Below, in pieces: positions 23,205-32,070 of a stretch of DNA of 64,000 bases. The stretch is taken from contig NZ_JBHLVH010000027.1 of the NCBI RefSeq assembly GCF_042433515.1, positions 62,001-126,000 on the forward strand. The letters run 5' to 3'. The stretch comes from Kytococcus schroeteri. Lineage in GTDB: Bacteria > Actinomycetota > Actinomycetes > Actinomycetales > Dermatophilaceae. The translations under genes and the position numbers were made by a program. Within the stretch, counting starts at the first letter, position 1. The number at the start of each line of letters is the position of its first letter. Under the pieces are notes generated by a model, which worked only from the letters and a program-made list of their open reading frames with translations, made no database searches and was not told the DNA's origin.

Positions 23205-23245
23205 ACGTCGTGGTGGCGGCGTCGCGGTGTGGGTGCCGGCGGGGC

Positions 23246-24217
23246 TCAGGCCACGCGGTCGGCCACGGCGCGCACGAGGCGGCGCAGCTCGTCGGTGACC
23301 TCGTTGCTGCCCAACGGGTCCAGCACGGCCGCGGTGTCCTCGGCGTAGCGCAGCGTGTACGCGCGGGCCTCGGCCAGGGCCGGGTGGGCGCGGAGCAGCT
23401 CCACCGCCTCGGGAAGGTCGGCCTCGACCACCGGGCCGGCCAGCAGCTCCCGCAGTCGGGCGCCCTCGTCGTCGGTGCTGCGACGGGCGAAGAGCACCGG
23501 GAGGGTGGCCTTGCCCTCGCGCAGGTCCGTGCCGGGCGTCTTGCCGGACTCCTCGGCGTCGGAGGCCACGTCGAGCAGGTCGTCGGCCAGCTGGAAGACC
23601 AGGCCCAGCCGCTCCCCGAACTCGGCCATGAGCCGCACCGTCGCCTCGTCGCAGCCACCCAGACGGGCGCCGTACTCGGCCGCGGCGGCGATGAGGGCGC
23701 CGGTCTTGTCCGCGAGGACGCCCAGCAGGTGCTCCACCGGGTCCACGCCCTCGGGCACGGGGCGCTCGTCGCGGATCTGGCCGGCGCACAGGCGGATGAA
23801 GGTGTCGGCCTGCAGGCGCACCGCATCGGGGCCCAGCTCGGAGACCAGGGCGGAGGACCGCCCGAAGAGCAGGTCGCCCACCACCACGGCGGTGGCGTTG
23901 CCGTAGCGGGCGTTGGCGCTGGACACCCCACGGCGCAGCTCGGCCTCGTCCATGACGTCGTCGTGGTAGAGCGAGGCCAGGTGCACCAGCTCCACGGCGG
24001 CCGCGGCCTTGACCACCTCGTCGGTGACGCCCTGCCCCAGGTGGGAGACGAGCAGCGTCAGCTGGGGGCGGAAGCGCTTGCCCCCGGCCTCGAGCAGGTA
24101 GGCCGACGCCTCGGCGATGAACGGGTCGTCGTGGCGGACGACCTCGTGGAGCAGGGTGTCGACCCGCTCCAGTCCGGCGGCGACGCCGTCGACGGCGTGC
24201 TGGCGGGCGTTCTCCAC
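23246..24217 (-). CDS. All-trans polyprenyl diphosphate synthase (menaquinone side chain)
   Basis: This 323-residue trans-prenyl synthase has the first aspartate-rich motif in LYHDDVMDEAELRRG (about residue 86), the second in QLADDLLDVASD (about 212), and the GKRFRPQL diphosphate-binding segment near residue 47. It condenses isopentenyl diphosphate to the long side chain of menaquinone in the cytoplasm; chain length cannot be read reliably. The GTG at 24217 has GAGGA upstream. It lies downstream of menG on the same strand, 116 bp away, within the menaquinone cluster, which suggests a heptaprenyl/octaprenyl synthase role (HepT/GrcC-like). Confidence 0.92.
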   Translation of the reverse strand: MENARQHAVDGVAAGLERVDTLLHEVVRHDDPFIAEASAYLLEAGGKRFRPQLTLLVSHLGQGVTDEVVKAAAAVELVHLASLYHDDVMDEAELRRGVSSANARYGNATAVVVGDLLFGRSSALVSELGPDAVRLQADTFIRLCAGQIRDERPVPEGVDPVEHLLGVLADKTGALIAAAAEYGARLGGCDEATVRLMAEFGERLGLVFQLADDLLDVASDAEESGKTPGTDLREGKATLPVLFARRSTDDEGARLRELLAGPVVEADLPEAVELLRAHPALAEARAYTLRYAEDTAAVLDPLGSNEVTDELRRLVRAVADRVA

Positions 24218-24333
24218 AGTCAGTCCTCGGGTGTGCGTGTCGGGGTGCGGCGGGCCGGGCAGGTCACCCTGCCGGCCGGGTCTGCAGGCCGCCGGCGGGG
24301 CGGGTCCCTGCAGGGGGATGGTCGTGCAGGGGG

Positions 24334-25050
24334 TCAGTATCGCGCGAGGGCGGGGACGTCGGCGCGCTGGGCGGTGTGCAGGGCCACCACGCCACCGGAG
24401 AGGTTGCGCCAGCGCACGTCGGTCCAGCCGGAGCCGACCACCAGGTCACGGACGCCGGCCTGGGCGGGCCACGCCTCGATGGACTCGGCCAGGTACTCGT
24501 AGCTCTCCGGGTTGGACGAGACCCGGCCGGCGATGGCGGGCAGCGCCTTCATGAGGTAGCGCTCGTAGACGGCCCGGAAGGGCGCGAGCGTGGGGGTGGA
24601 GAACTCGCACAGCACGAGGCGGCCGCCGGGGCGGGTGACGCGGGCCATCTCGCGCAGGGCGACGGCCGGGTCGGCCACGTTGCGCAGGGCGAAGCTGATG
24701 GTCACGACGTCGAAGGAGGCGTCCTCGAAGGGCAGGTCCATGGCGTCGGCCCGGGTGAAGGGCAGGTCCGGGCGGCGACGACGGCCCTCGGCGAGCATGC
24801 CCTCGGAGAAGTCGGCGGGCACCACGTCGGCGCCGGCGTCGGCCAGCGGCTCGCTGGAGGTGCCGGTGCCGGCGCCCAGGTCGAGGACGCGCAGGCCCGG
24901 TCGGGGTGCCACGGCCCGGGTGACGGCGCGACGCCAGAGACGGGCCTGCCCCATCGAGAGGATGTCGTTGGTGCAGTCGTAGCGAGGGGCGACCTCGTCG
25001 AACATCTCGGAGACGTGGGACGGGTCCTTCGCGAGGCTGGCGCGGCTCAT
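24334..25050 (-). CDS. menG: Demethylmenaquinone methyltransferase
   Basis: This 238-residue SAM-dependent methyltransferase belongs to the UbiE/MenG family. It has the family start VSEMFDEVAPRYDCTNDILSMG, SAM motif I VLDLGAGTGTSSEPL, DAMDLPFEDASFDVVTISFALRNV, and RVTRPGGRLVLCEFSTPT. It methylates demethylmenaquinone in the last step of menaquinone synthesis. The ATG at 25050 is preceded at six bases by GAGACT, a partial -10 box, and has no Shine-Dalgarno. It is divergent from menF with an 87-bp gap and leads into the polyprenyl synthase gene. Confidence 0.94.
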   Translation of the reverse strand: MSRASLAKDPSHVSEMFDEVAPRYDCTNDILSMGQARLWRRAVTRAVAPRPGLRVLDLGAGTGTSSEPLADAGADVVPADFSEGMLAEGRRRRPDLPFTRADAMDLPFEDASFDVVTISFALRNVADPAVALREMARVTRPGGRLVLCEFSTPTLAPFRAVYERYLMKALPAIAGRVSSNPESYEYLAESIEAWPAQAGVRDLVVGSGWTDVRWRNLSGGVVALHTAQRADVPALARY

Positions 25051-25123
25051 GGGGCCAGTCTCCCACCCCGGGGCGGGGCAGGCGGTGGTGGCCACCTCCG
25101 GTGGCGACGGGCGGACCGGTGGC

Positions 25124-25129
25124 TACGCT
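25124..25129 (+). promoter_or_regulatory. Leaderless-type -10 box of menF
   Basis: TACGCT ends eight bases before the menF ATG. The gap (CACCGGCG) holds no Shine-Dalgarno. Confidence 0.45.
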
Positions 25130-25137
25130 CACCGGCG

Positions 25138-26625
25138 ATGAACACCCCCCTCAGCACTCCGTCCCCGTCCCTGCCGCCGGTGCCGCGGCTCGTGGTCCGC
25201 ACCGAGGTGCACCCGGCCGACGGCGTCGGGCTCGGCCGCGTGGTGCCCGAGGTGGCCGCCGGCGACGTGGTGGCCTGGGTGCGGCGCCGTGAGGGGATGG
25301 TCGGCTGGGGACGGGCGGCCACCGCGACCGTGACCGACGCCGGCCCCGATCGCTGGCAGCTGCTCAGCCGGTGGTGGCAGGCGGTCGTCGAGGCCGCCGT
25401 GGACGAGGGCACGACCTGGGTGGGGGACGCGGCCCCGGCGGGCGATGCGACTCCGGTGGACGACGCGGCCCGGGCGGGCGATGCCCCCGACGGCTCCTCC
25501 GGGGAGCCGGCCCTGCCGCGCGGTGCGGGGCTGGTGACCTGGGCGTCGGCAGCCTTCCGCGACGACTCCCCGGCCGGGTCGGCGCTCGTGGTGCCCGAGG
25601 TGGTCGTGGGCCGCAAGGGCGACGTGGCGTGGGTGACCCGGATCCGCCGGGCCACAGAGGGTGTCGTCGACGACGGTGCCGCAGGTAGTGCCACCGCTGG
25701 TGCCGGTGCGGACGGTGCTCCCGTGGACGGTGCTGCCGTGGACTCGTCCACCGCGGTGACCGGGCTGCCGCCGGAGTCCCCCGCCCCGCGGCGCCCGACC
25801 GGCATCGTGGACGAGCCCGGCGACACCCCCGACGCCGGCTGGCGGGACGTGGTGCAGCGGTGCGTGGACGCCATCCGGCAGGGGCGGGCACAGAAGGTGG
25901 TGCTGGCCCGCGACGTCGTGGCCACCGCCGCCGAGCCGATCGACCTGCGCTGGCTGCTCAGCCGGCTGGCGGGCGACTACCCCGACACCTGGGCGTTCGC
26001 CGTGGACGGGTTGGTGGGTGCCACCCCGGAGATGCTCGTGCGCCTGGACGCCGGGCACGTGTTCTCCCGGGTGCTGGCGGGCACGGCGGCCCGGGCGGCC
26101 GACGTGGAGGACGACCAGCGCGCGGCCGACGCCCTGCTGGCCAGCCGGAAGGACCTGTCGGAGCACGCGTTCGCCGTGGACTCGGTGGTGGAGCGCCTCT
26201 CGCCGCTGTGCAGCGCCGTCGTGGCGCCGCGGTCGCCGGCACTGCTCACGCTGCCCAACCTGTTCCACCTGGTGAGCGATCTGGACGGACGGGCCGAACC
26301 GGGCACCACGGTGCTCGAGCTGGCCGGGGCGCTGCACCCGAGCGCGGCCGTGGGCGGCACGCCCCGGGAGGCGGCGCAGGAACTCATCGCCGAGTTCGAG
26401 GGACGCGACCGTGGCCGGTACGCCAGCCCGGTGGGCTGGATGGACGCCCGCGGCGACGGCGACATGGGCCTGGCCCTGCGCTGTGGCCGGGTGCTGCCCG
26501 AGGACCCGCGGCAGCTGCGGATGTGGGCCGGTGGCGGCATCGTGGCCGAGTCCGACCCGGACGCCGAGCTGGCCGAGACCCACACCAAGCTGGCCCCGAT
26601 GCGCTCGGCCCTCGCCGGCGACTGA
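25138..26625 (+). CDS. menF: Isochorismate synthase
   Basis: This 495-residue chorismate-binding enzyme has its catalytic domain in the C-terminal half: QGRAQKVVLARDVV, TWAFAVDGLVGATPEMLVRL, SRVLAGTAARA, ALHPSAAVGGTPREAA, YASPVGWMDARGDGDMGLALRCGRV, and WAGGGIVAESDPDAE. It converts chorismate to isochorismate, the first committed step of menaquinone synthesis. The N-terminal region contains two Ala/Asp/Gly-rich low-complexity inserts at about residues 96-122 (GDAAPAGDATPVDDAARAGD) and 180-205. These are unusual for the family and are probably surface loops grown by repeat slippage. It is divergent from menG and convergent with menD. Confidence 0.92.
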   Translation: MNTPLSTPSPSLPPVPRLVVRTEVHPADGVGLGRVVPEVAAGDVVAWVRRREGMVGWGRAATATVTDAGPDRWQLLSRWWQAVVEAAVDEGTTWVGDAAPAGDATPVDDAARAGDAPDGSSGEPALPRGAGLVTWASAAFRDDSPAGSALVVPEVVVGRKGDVAWVTRIRRATEGVVDDGAAGSATAGAGADGAPVDGAAVDSSTAVTGLPPESPAPRRPTGIVDEPGDTPDAGWRDVVQRCVDAIRQGRAQKVVLARDVVATAAEPIDLRWLLSRLAGDYPDTWAFAVDGLVGATPEMLVRLDAGHVFSRVLAGTAARAADVEDDQRAADALLASRKDLSEHAFAVDSVVERLSPLCSAVVAPRSPALLTLPNLFHLVSDLDGRAEPGTTVLELAGALHPSAAVGGTPREAAQELIAEFEGRDRGRYASPVGWMDARGDGDMGLALRCGRVLPEDPRQLRMWAGGGIVAESDPDAELAETHTKLAPMRSALAGD

Positions 26626-26695
26626 GGCTCTCCACCAGCGCCCGACCCAGCAGGGGCCCCGGGCACCGCCCGCCACCTCACACCTCCCGCACCAC

Positions 26696-28513
26696 TCAGC
26701 CCTGCAGCACGGCCTCCACCACCCGGAGGCCGCGCGGCCGGTCGGACACGGCGGCCCGCAGCCCGTCCACGCTCGTGGCCCGCTGCACGGGCACCCCGTA
26801 GGCCGCTGCGAGCGCCGACACGTCGACCCCGGTGGGCGTGGTGAACACCCGCCGGAAGGTGTCCTCGCCGTGCGCCTCACGCCACGGCGCGCGGCCGTAC
26901 TCGAGGTCAGAGAAGATCGCACCCCCGTCGTCGGAGAGCACCACCACCGTGAGGTCCGGGCGGGGCTCCCCCGGCCCGACCGCCAGGGCGTTGGCGTCGT
27001 GCAGGAAGGTCAGGTCCCCGACCAGCGCCGTGGTCGGCCCCTGCGTCAGGGCCCACCCGGCTGCCGTCGACAGGCACCCGTCGATGCCCGCCAGCCCACG
27101 GTTGCCCACCACGCCGGTGACGCCCGGCCCCGGCCCCGGGGTCCACAGGTCCATCGACCGCGGGGCCCGCGAGCTCCCGAGGAAGAGCAGACCCTGCGTG
27201 GCCTCGGCGACGACGGCAGCCGCGCTCGCCGTGGTCAGCCCCGACGCCGCGCCGGCACCTCCCACCGCGTCATCGGACCGGACCGGTCCCCCGGCCGCGA
27301 GCGCGCCGGCAGCCTCACCGGCGGCCCACCAGGTGGTCGCCCAGGCGCCGTCCGAGCCCTCTGCCGCGGTGCCGGACAGCCCAACCCTCGAGGCGCCGTC
27401 GCCAGGTTCCCCCAGCACCAGGGGGTGCACCCGCTGCACGCGGTGGCCGGGGTCCGGCCACGTGGTGCCGGCGGTCACCGACTCGACCACGACACCGTCG
27501 CGCCGCACCAGGCGTCCCACCGACCGGTGGAGCGTCAGCCGCCCCACCACGAGCACCCGCTCCGGCGCGTGGTCGGCCAGGAAGCCCTCGTCGTCGAGCA
27601 CGCGGATCCCGAACGGCACGGCACCGTCAACACCGAACCGGCCGAACGGCTCGGCCACCACTGGCCACCCCCGCGCCCGGGCACCGGCCTGCACCGCCCG
27701 GGCCAGCTCCGGTCGCCCCAGGTCGCCGAGCAGGACGAGCGTCCGCTCCGGGCCGTCCGGCAGCAGCGCGACGTGTGTCCCCTCCTGGACCTGCTCCGGC
27801 GAGACGTCCCCCGCCCCGTCCACCGCCGTCCAGGGCGCTCCGTCCGGCCGACCGGCCATCACGTCAGCCGCCGGCGCGTCGGTGACCTGGTGCGTGGCGA
27901 CCTCCACCGGCGGCATGAGCGGGTCGCGGAAGGGCACGTTGAGGTGCACGGGCCCGGCGGCGCCGCCGAGGGCGCCGGTGGCGGCTGACACGCACCGGTC
28001 CACGGCGGTGCGCCACGACGCGACCTGGGCAGGGTCGACGGCACCGTCCACTCCCGCCACTCCTGCGGTGCCCGCCGTCGCGCCGGGCGTGCCGAGGTCG
28101 ACCGCGAGCCGCACGTCCCGCAACAGACCCGGCTGGTGGGTGGTCTGGTTGGCCCCGGTGCCCCGCAGCTCCGGCGGCCGGTCCGCGGTGAGCGCCAGCA
28201 GCGGCACCCCCTGGTGGTGGGCCTCCAGCACCGCCGGGTGGAGGTTGGCCACCGCGGTGCCCGAGGTGGTCACGACGGGAACCACCCGACCCGAGGCCAC
28301 AGCGAGGCCCAGGGCGAGGAAGCCTGCCGTGCGCTCGTCGGTGCGGACGTGCAGGCGCAGCGGCACCGCGGGGTCGGCGTCGGTCGCGGCCAGCGCGTAC
28401 GCCAGCGGGGCCGACCGCGACCCCGGACACAGCACCGCCTCGGTCACGCCACAACGCACGAGCTCGTCGACCAGGACGCGGGCAGCAGCGGTGGAGGGGT
28501 TCACGCGGCCCAT
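26696..28513 (-). CDS. menD: 2-succinyl-5-enolpyruvyl-6-hydroxy-3-cyclohexene-1-carboxylate (SEPHCHC) synthase
   Basis: This 605-residue thiamine-diphosphate enzyme is slightly longer than usual (about 550). N-terminal signatures are LCPGSRSAPLAYALA, HVRTDERTAGFLALGLA (with the ThDP-activating glutamate), and TSGTAVANLHPAVLEAHHQ. The C-terminal ThDP site reads NRGLAGIDGCLSTAAG and GDLTFLHDANAL. It adds 2-oxoglutarate-derived succinic semialdehyde to isochorismate, directly after MenF. The ATG at 28513 has AGGAG six bases upstream and is preferred over the in-frame GTG at 28504. Its first 13 bases overlap the end of the DUF222-HNH gene. Extra length comes from Ala/Gly-rich loops around residues 170-185 and 385-425. 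Confidence 0.93.
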   Translation of the reverse strand: MGRVNPSTAAARVLVDELVRCGVTEAVLCPGSRSAPLAYALAATDADPAVPLRLHVRTDERTAGFLALGLAVASGRVVPVVTTSGTAVANLHPAVLEAHHQGVPLLALTADRPPELRGTGANQTTHQPGLLRDVRLAVDLGTPGATAGTAGVAGVDGAVDPAQVASWRTAVDRCVSAATGALGGAAGPVHLNVPFRDPLMPPVEVATHQVTDAPAADVMAGRPDGAPWTAVDGAGDVSPEQVQEGTHVALLPDGPERTLVLLGDLGRPELARAVQAGARARGWPVVAEPFGRFGVDGAVPFGIRVLDDEGFLADHAPERVLVVGRLTLHRSVGRLVRRDGVVVESVTAGTTWPDPGHRVQRVHPLVLGEPGDGASRVGLSGTAAEGSDGAWATTWWAAGEAAGALAAGGPVRSDDAVGGAGAASGLTTASAAAVVAEATQGLLFLGSSRAPRSMDLWTPGPGPGVTGVVGNRGLAGIDGCLSTAAGWALTQGPTTALVGDLTFLHDANALAVGPGEPRPDLTVVVLSDDGGAIFSDLEYGRAPWREAHGEDTFRRVFTTPTGVDVSALAAAYGVPVQRATSVDGLRAAVSDRPRGLRVVEAVLQG

Positions 28514-30018
28514 TCTGGACTCCTGCCCCCGTCGCCCCGACGCCCTGGTGGCGGGCCCGGTGGTCTTCTCCGCAGGCGGACCGTGGCCCGCCCCTCGGCG
28601 TCCCGGGTGACCACGTGCTCCACCAGTGGGTCCTCGACCATCCGGTTGTGCCGACCGCACAGCGGGATCGCGTTGGCCAGGTCGGTCCGGCCTCGGCCCG
28701 CTCCCGTGCGCCCCGTCCCAGCAGGACCGTCACCCCTCCGCCCGGACCAGCCATCCACGTGGTGCATCTCCGTCCAGGCGAACGGCCGATCGCAGTCCTC
28801 GGCCGCACAGCGCGCGTAGAGGTGGGCCAGCGCCATCCGCTGCGACTCGGTGAAGAACCGGCGCTGCGTGCCCAGGTCGAGCGGCAGCGACTCCCCGCCC
28901 ATGACGGTGGGGACGATCCCCGCCTGGGCGGCGATGCGCCGGACCTGCCCCGCCGAGACCTTCTCCCCGACGTCGGTGAGGCCCGCCCGGTCGGTCTCAC
29001 CCCGGAGCGTCGCCAGGTCGGTGGACACGATGACCGTGTACGCCGTCCGCCCACCGAAGTGGTCCGTGGGCAGGTGGTCGATGAGCTCGGCGAGCGCCTG
29101 ACCCCGCTCGGCGGCCCGGTCGCGAGCGTTCTCAGGGGCCCGGTCGCGAGGCGGGTCAGCCACCGGCGCACCGTCGACTCCCTGCCCGGGAGCACCCTGC
29201 CGACCACGCCCCTCGGCACCCGCACCGGGCCGTACCCGCCGCCGCGGGCCGCTCAGCGAGGCCAGCACCTTCTCCAGCAGGCGCCCCTGCAGCGTGGGCA
29301 CGGAGAACCTGCCGTGCGAGACGCCGTCCGGGCCGTGGTGGATGGTGAACGACGCCGCCTCGTGCGCGGCCCGCTCCTGGCCGCTGAGCAGCTCGTCCTC
29401 GTGGGCGTCGACTATCTCCGGCGGCACCGGCAGGGCAGCGAGGCACCGGCGTCCCTCCTCCCGGACGGACCGAGGGGACAGCCGCGTGGCCTTCTCCACG
29501 AGATGCCGCTCGACGCGGCGACGGTCCTCCGCGGTCACCCACTCCGGCAGGTCCCGCAACGCCTGCGCGACGGATCGCGCGTGCTCCGGCGTGATGGTCC
29601 CCGCGTCCAGCGCCTCCGCCGTGCACTCCTGGCCCGGCTCACCCGGTGCCAGCACTCCGCTGCCGAGCTCCTCCGCCAATCGTCCGGCCCGCGCCGCCGT
29701 GGGTCCGTCCAGCCGCCCGCCCCGTCCGAGGAACTGCCCCTCGTCCAGGTGGTGGGACCGGCCGGCCTCGCGCTCCCGGCGGGCCAGCCCAGCGATCCGC
29801 AAGCGCACCGCCTCGAGCCGGTTGCGGGCCCGGAAGACCTCATCGTCGAGCGCTCGCAGCTCCTCGACGGCCACGCCCGGGCCGTCACCGAGCGCCGCAA
29901 GCTCCGCCAGCACCCCGTCGAGCTCCCGGTGCACCGCAGCCACCCGTTCCCGGGCACCGCGCAACGCCGGCACAGCCCCCATCGGACCGCCACCGCCCTC
30001 CGTGATGCGTGGTGCCAC
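28501..30018 (-). CDS. DUF222 and HNH endonuclease domain protein
   Basis: This 505-residue protein has an N-terminal helical DUF222 region (about residues 30-330) and a C-terminal HNH nuclease. The nuclease carries ARCAAEDCDRPFAW (CxxxxC), TEMHHVDGW (the HH pair), and TDLANAIPLCGRHNRMVED. All HNH residues are present, so it should be active. A disordered Gly/Arg/Pro linker lies in the middle. This 13E12-type family is expanded in actinobacteria, and its function is not established; mobile-element or defence links are suggested for some members. The GTG at 30018 has GGGGAGG upstream; in-frame ATGs at 30081 and 29982 are alternatives. It overlaps menD by 13 bp, so menD may be translated from this transcript. 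Confidence 0.85.
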   Translation of the reverse strand: MAPRITEGGGGPMGAVPALRGARERVAAVHRELDGVLAELAALGDGPGVAVEELRALDDEVFRARNRLEAVRLRIAGLARREREAGRSHHLDEGQFLGRGGRLDGPTAARAGRLAEELGSGVLAPGEPGQECTAEALDAGTITPEHARSVAQALRDLPEWVTAEDRRRVERHLVEKATRLSPRSVREEGRRCLAALPVPPEIVDAHEDELLSGQERAAHEAASFTIHHGPDGVSHGRFSVPTLQGRLLEKVLASLSGPRRRVRPGAGAEGRGRQGAPGQGVDGAPVADPPRDRAPENARDRAAERGQALAELIDHLPTDHFGGRTAYTVIVSTDLATLRGETDRAGLTDVGEKVSAGQVRRIAAQAGIVPTVMGGESLPLDLGTQRRFFTESQRMALAHLYARCAAEDCDRPFAWTEMHHVDGWSGRRGDGPAGTGRTGAGRGRTDLANAIPLCGRHNRMVEDPLVEHVVTRDAEGRATVRLRRRPPGPPPGRRGDGGRSPEWAA

Positions 30019-30151
30019 CGTGCCTCCCCAGGTCCCACCCGCCAGACCCCCGTCCGACGCGATGCACCAAGAGTAGTACATGTGAGCCAATATCCGCAGA
30101 CCCTCACCCGAACATGTGGACGAGCACCCGCCTGCACCCGGCCAACCGCCC
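30019..30151. other. Intergenic promoter region upstream of the DUF222-HNH gene
   Basis: This short stretch contains an unusually AT-rich patch for the window (30062-30110, with CACATGTACTAC on the minus strand). It is the most likely promoter for the HNH gene. No exact -35/-10 pair is convincing. Confidence 0.35.
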
Positions 30152-30179
30152 GGCCCTGTGGACACCCGCCCACAGGGCC
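30152..30179 (-). terminator. Terminator of the fadD-type gene
   Basis: GGCCCTGTGG at 30152-30161 pairs perfectly with CCACAGGGCC at 30170-30179 around an 8-base loop, starting 7 bases after the minus-strand stop at 30187. Confidence 0.7.
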
Positions 30180-30186
30180 ACCCGGC

Positions 30187-31830
30187 TCAGCGCTTCTCCA
30201 ACCCCAGGATCGCCAGCGCCTTCTCCCGCATCTCCACCTTGCGCACCTTGCCCGTCACCGTCATCGGGAAGGACTCCACGACGTGCACGTACCGCGGGAT
30301 CTTGTAGTGCGCCAGCTGCCCGGTGCAGAACTCCCGCACCGCATCGGCATCGACCGTCTCCGCACCCTCGCGCAGCACCACCCAGGCCATGAGCTCCTCG
30401 CCGTACTTCTCGTCCGGCACGCCGATCACCTGCACGTCCTGCACCGCGGGGTGCTGGTACAGGAACTCCTCGATCTCCCGCGGGTAGATGTTCTCCCCGC
30501 CACGGATCACCATGTCCTTCATGCGCCCGGTGATGGCCACGTACCCGTCCTCGGCCATGACGGCCAGGTCCCCGGTGTGCATCCACCGCGCGGCGTCGAT
30601 GCTCTCGGCGGTCTTCTCCGGCTGCTCCCAGTAGCCCAGCATCACCGAGTACCCGCGCGTGCACAGCTCACCGGTCTCACCGCGGGGTACCGGCCGCCCG
30701 GTCACCGGGTCCACCACCTTGACCTCCACGTGCGGCATGACGCGTCCCACGGTCTCGGTGCGGTGCGCCACGTCGTCGTCGGACATGGTCATGAGCGACA
30801 CCGGCGAGGTCTCGGTCATGCCGTAGCAGATGGCCACCTCGGCCATGTTCATCTCGTTCATGACGCGGCGCATGATCTCCGCCGGGCAGGGCGAGCCGGC
30901 CATGATGCCGGTGCGCAGGGCCGAGAGGTCGAACTCCTCCTCACCCTTGTCGAGCAGCCCCAGCTCGGCGATGAACATGGTGGGCACGCCGTAGAGGCTG
31001 GTGCACCTCTCCTCGGAGACCGCGCGCAGCGTGGCCACGGGGTCGAAGGCCGGGGCGGGGATCACCATGCACGCCCCGTGGCTGGTGGCCGCGAGGTTGC
31101 CCATCACCATGCCGAAGCAGTGGTAGAAGGGCACCGGCAGGCAGATGCGGTCGGCCTCCGTGTAGTGCACGCGCTCACCCACGAAGTACCCGTTGTTGAG
31201 GATGTTGTGGTGGCTGAGGGTGGCGCCCTTGGGGAATCCCGTGGTGCCGGAGGTGTACTGGATGTTGATGGGGTCGTCCGCGCCCAGCTCGCCCTGGCGC
31301 GTGGCCAGCGCCGCGTCGTCGATGCCGTCGCCCGCCGCCACGAGCGCGTCCCAGGACTCCTCCCCGATGAAGACGACCTCCTCGAGCTCGGGGATCTTGG
31401 CCCCCACACGCTCCACCATCGCCTTGTAGTGGGACGTCTTGTGCTCCACGGCGCTCACCAGCCAGCGCATGCCCGACTGCCGCACCACGAAGTCCAGCTC
31501 GTGCTCGCGGTAGGCCGGGTTGACGTTCACCAGCACCGCTCCCACCTTGGCGGTGGCGTACTGCAGCAGCGTCCACTCCGCGCAGTTGGGCGACCAGATG
31601 CCGATGCGCTCGCCGACGCCCAGCCCCCGGGCGAGCAGCCCCTTGGCCAGGCGGTCCACGTCGGCCACGAACTCGGCGTAGGTCCAGCGGCGCCCGGTGG
31701 CGCACTCGACGAGGGCGTCCCGGTCGCCGAAGCGGGCGGCCGTGGCGTCGAGGTTGTCACCGATGGTCTGGCCGAGCAGCGGCAGCTCCGAGGTGCCGGA
31801 GACGTAGGAGAGCGCGGCGGGAGCGGGCAT
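30187..31830 (-). CDS. Fatty-acyl-CoA synthetase / AMP-dependent ligase (FadD type)
   Basis: This 547-residue member of the ANL adenylating family shows the AMP/ATP motif YTSGTTGFPKGATLSHHN, the A5 motif CYGMTETSPVS, GELCTRGYSVMLGYW, and the A7/A8 region WMHTGDLAVMAEDGYVAITGRMKDM. The catalytic lysine is in TVTGKVRKVEMRE. It activates a carboxylic acid, probably a medium or long fatty acid, to acyl-CoA for the beta-oxidation enzymes at the start of the window. The ATG has AGGAGG six bases upstream. A perfect palindrome at 31858-31876 lies in its promoter. Confidence 0.9.
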   Translation of the reverse strand: MPAPAALSYVSGTSELPLLGQTIGDNLDATAARFGDRDALVECATGRRWTYAEFVADVDRLAKGLLARGLGVGERIGIWSPNCAEWTLLQYATAKVGAVLVNVNPAYREHELDFVVRQSGMRWLVSAVEHKTSHYKAMVERVGAKIPELEEVVFIGEESWDALVAAGDGIDDAALATRQGELGADDPINIQYTSGTTGFPKGATLSHHNILNNGYFVGERVHYTEADRICLPVPFYHCFGMVMGNLAATSHGACMVIPAPAFDPVATLRAVSEERCTSLYGVPTMFIAELGLLDKGEEEFDLSALRTGIMAGSPCPAEIMRRVMNEMNMAEVAICYGMTETSPVSLMTMSDDDVAHRTETVGRVMPHVEVKVVDPVTGRPVPRGETGELCTRGYSVMLGYWEQPEKTAESIDAARWMHTGDLAVMAEDGYVAITGRMKDMVIRGGENIYPREIEEFLYQHPAVQDVQVIGVPDEKYGEELMAWVVLREGAETVDADAVREFCTGQLAHYKIPRYVHVVESFPMTVTGKVRKVEMREKALAILGLEKR

Positions 31831-31857
31831 GGGTCCTCCTGAGGACGTGAGGGGCAT

Positions 31858-31876
31858 CACAGTGGGGACCACTGTG
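31858..31876. promoter_or_regulatory. Perfect palindrome upstream of the fadD-type gene (candidate operator)
   Basis: CACAGTGG, a 3-base spacer, and CCACTGTG form a perfect inverted repeat 28 bases upstream of the ATG at 31830. Its half-site resembles the CCACACTGT-like half-sites between tetR and fadA2 (2200-2230), so the same TetR-family fatty-acid regulator may bind both. This is inference from similarity. Confidence 0.45.
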
Positions 31877-31947
31877 CCACGGCCACCGGGACCGCACACC
31901 GCCCCGTTGCCGGGCCGTGACCGACTCCCCAGCGGGCGCGCCCCTGC

Positions 31948-32001
31948 ATGAGGGGATCCTCATCCGCGGCTCATGGCGCCCTCACGGCCGGCTCCTAGCG
32001 T
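31948..32001 (+). promoter_or_regulatory. 11-bp-spaced direct repeats and -10 box of the sensor operon
   Basis: CTCAT starts at 31959 and again at 31970, CTCAC at 31981, and CTCCT at 31992, each exactly 11 bp apart. TAGCGT at 31996-32001 is a -10 box, so the central repeats cover the -35 region. This is the geometry of an OmpR-family response-regulator site. The operon ends in such a regulator, so autoregulation is likely. An ATGAGG/CCTCAT inverted repeat (31948-31963) overlaps the first unit. Confidence 0.55.
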
Positions 32002-32070
32002 GCAGGGCACCGCCTCCCGCAGGCACCCCTCCCGGCACCGCGCGTGCCGGCCGACCGAAGGAGCACCCCC

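Noticed and set aside
21007..23931. Very long open frame antisense to phoX and the polyprenyl synthase gene
   Set aside because: It is a by-product of high GC: it reads His/Val/Gly/Arg-rich nonsense, its third positions are not biased as in real genes, and both genes on the other frames have clear family motifs.
24270..24320. Inverted repeat CTGCAGG/CCTGCAG between menG and the polyprenyl synthase gene
   Set aside because: The stem is short, other pairings compete, and the two genes are probably cotranscribed, so a terminator is not convincing.
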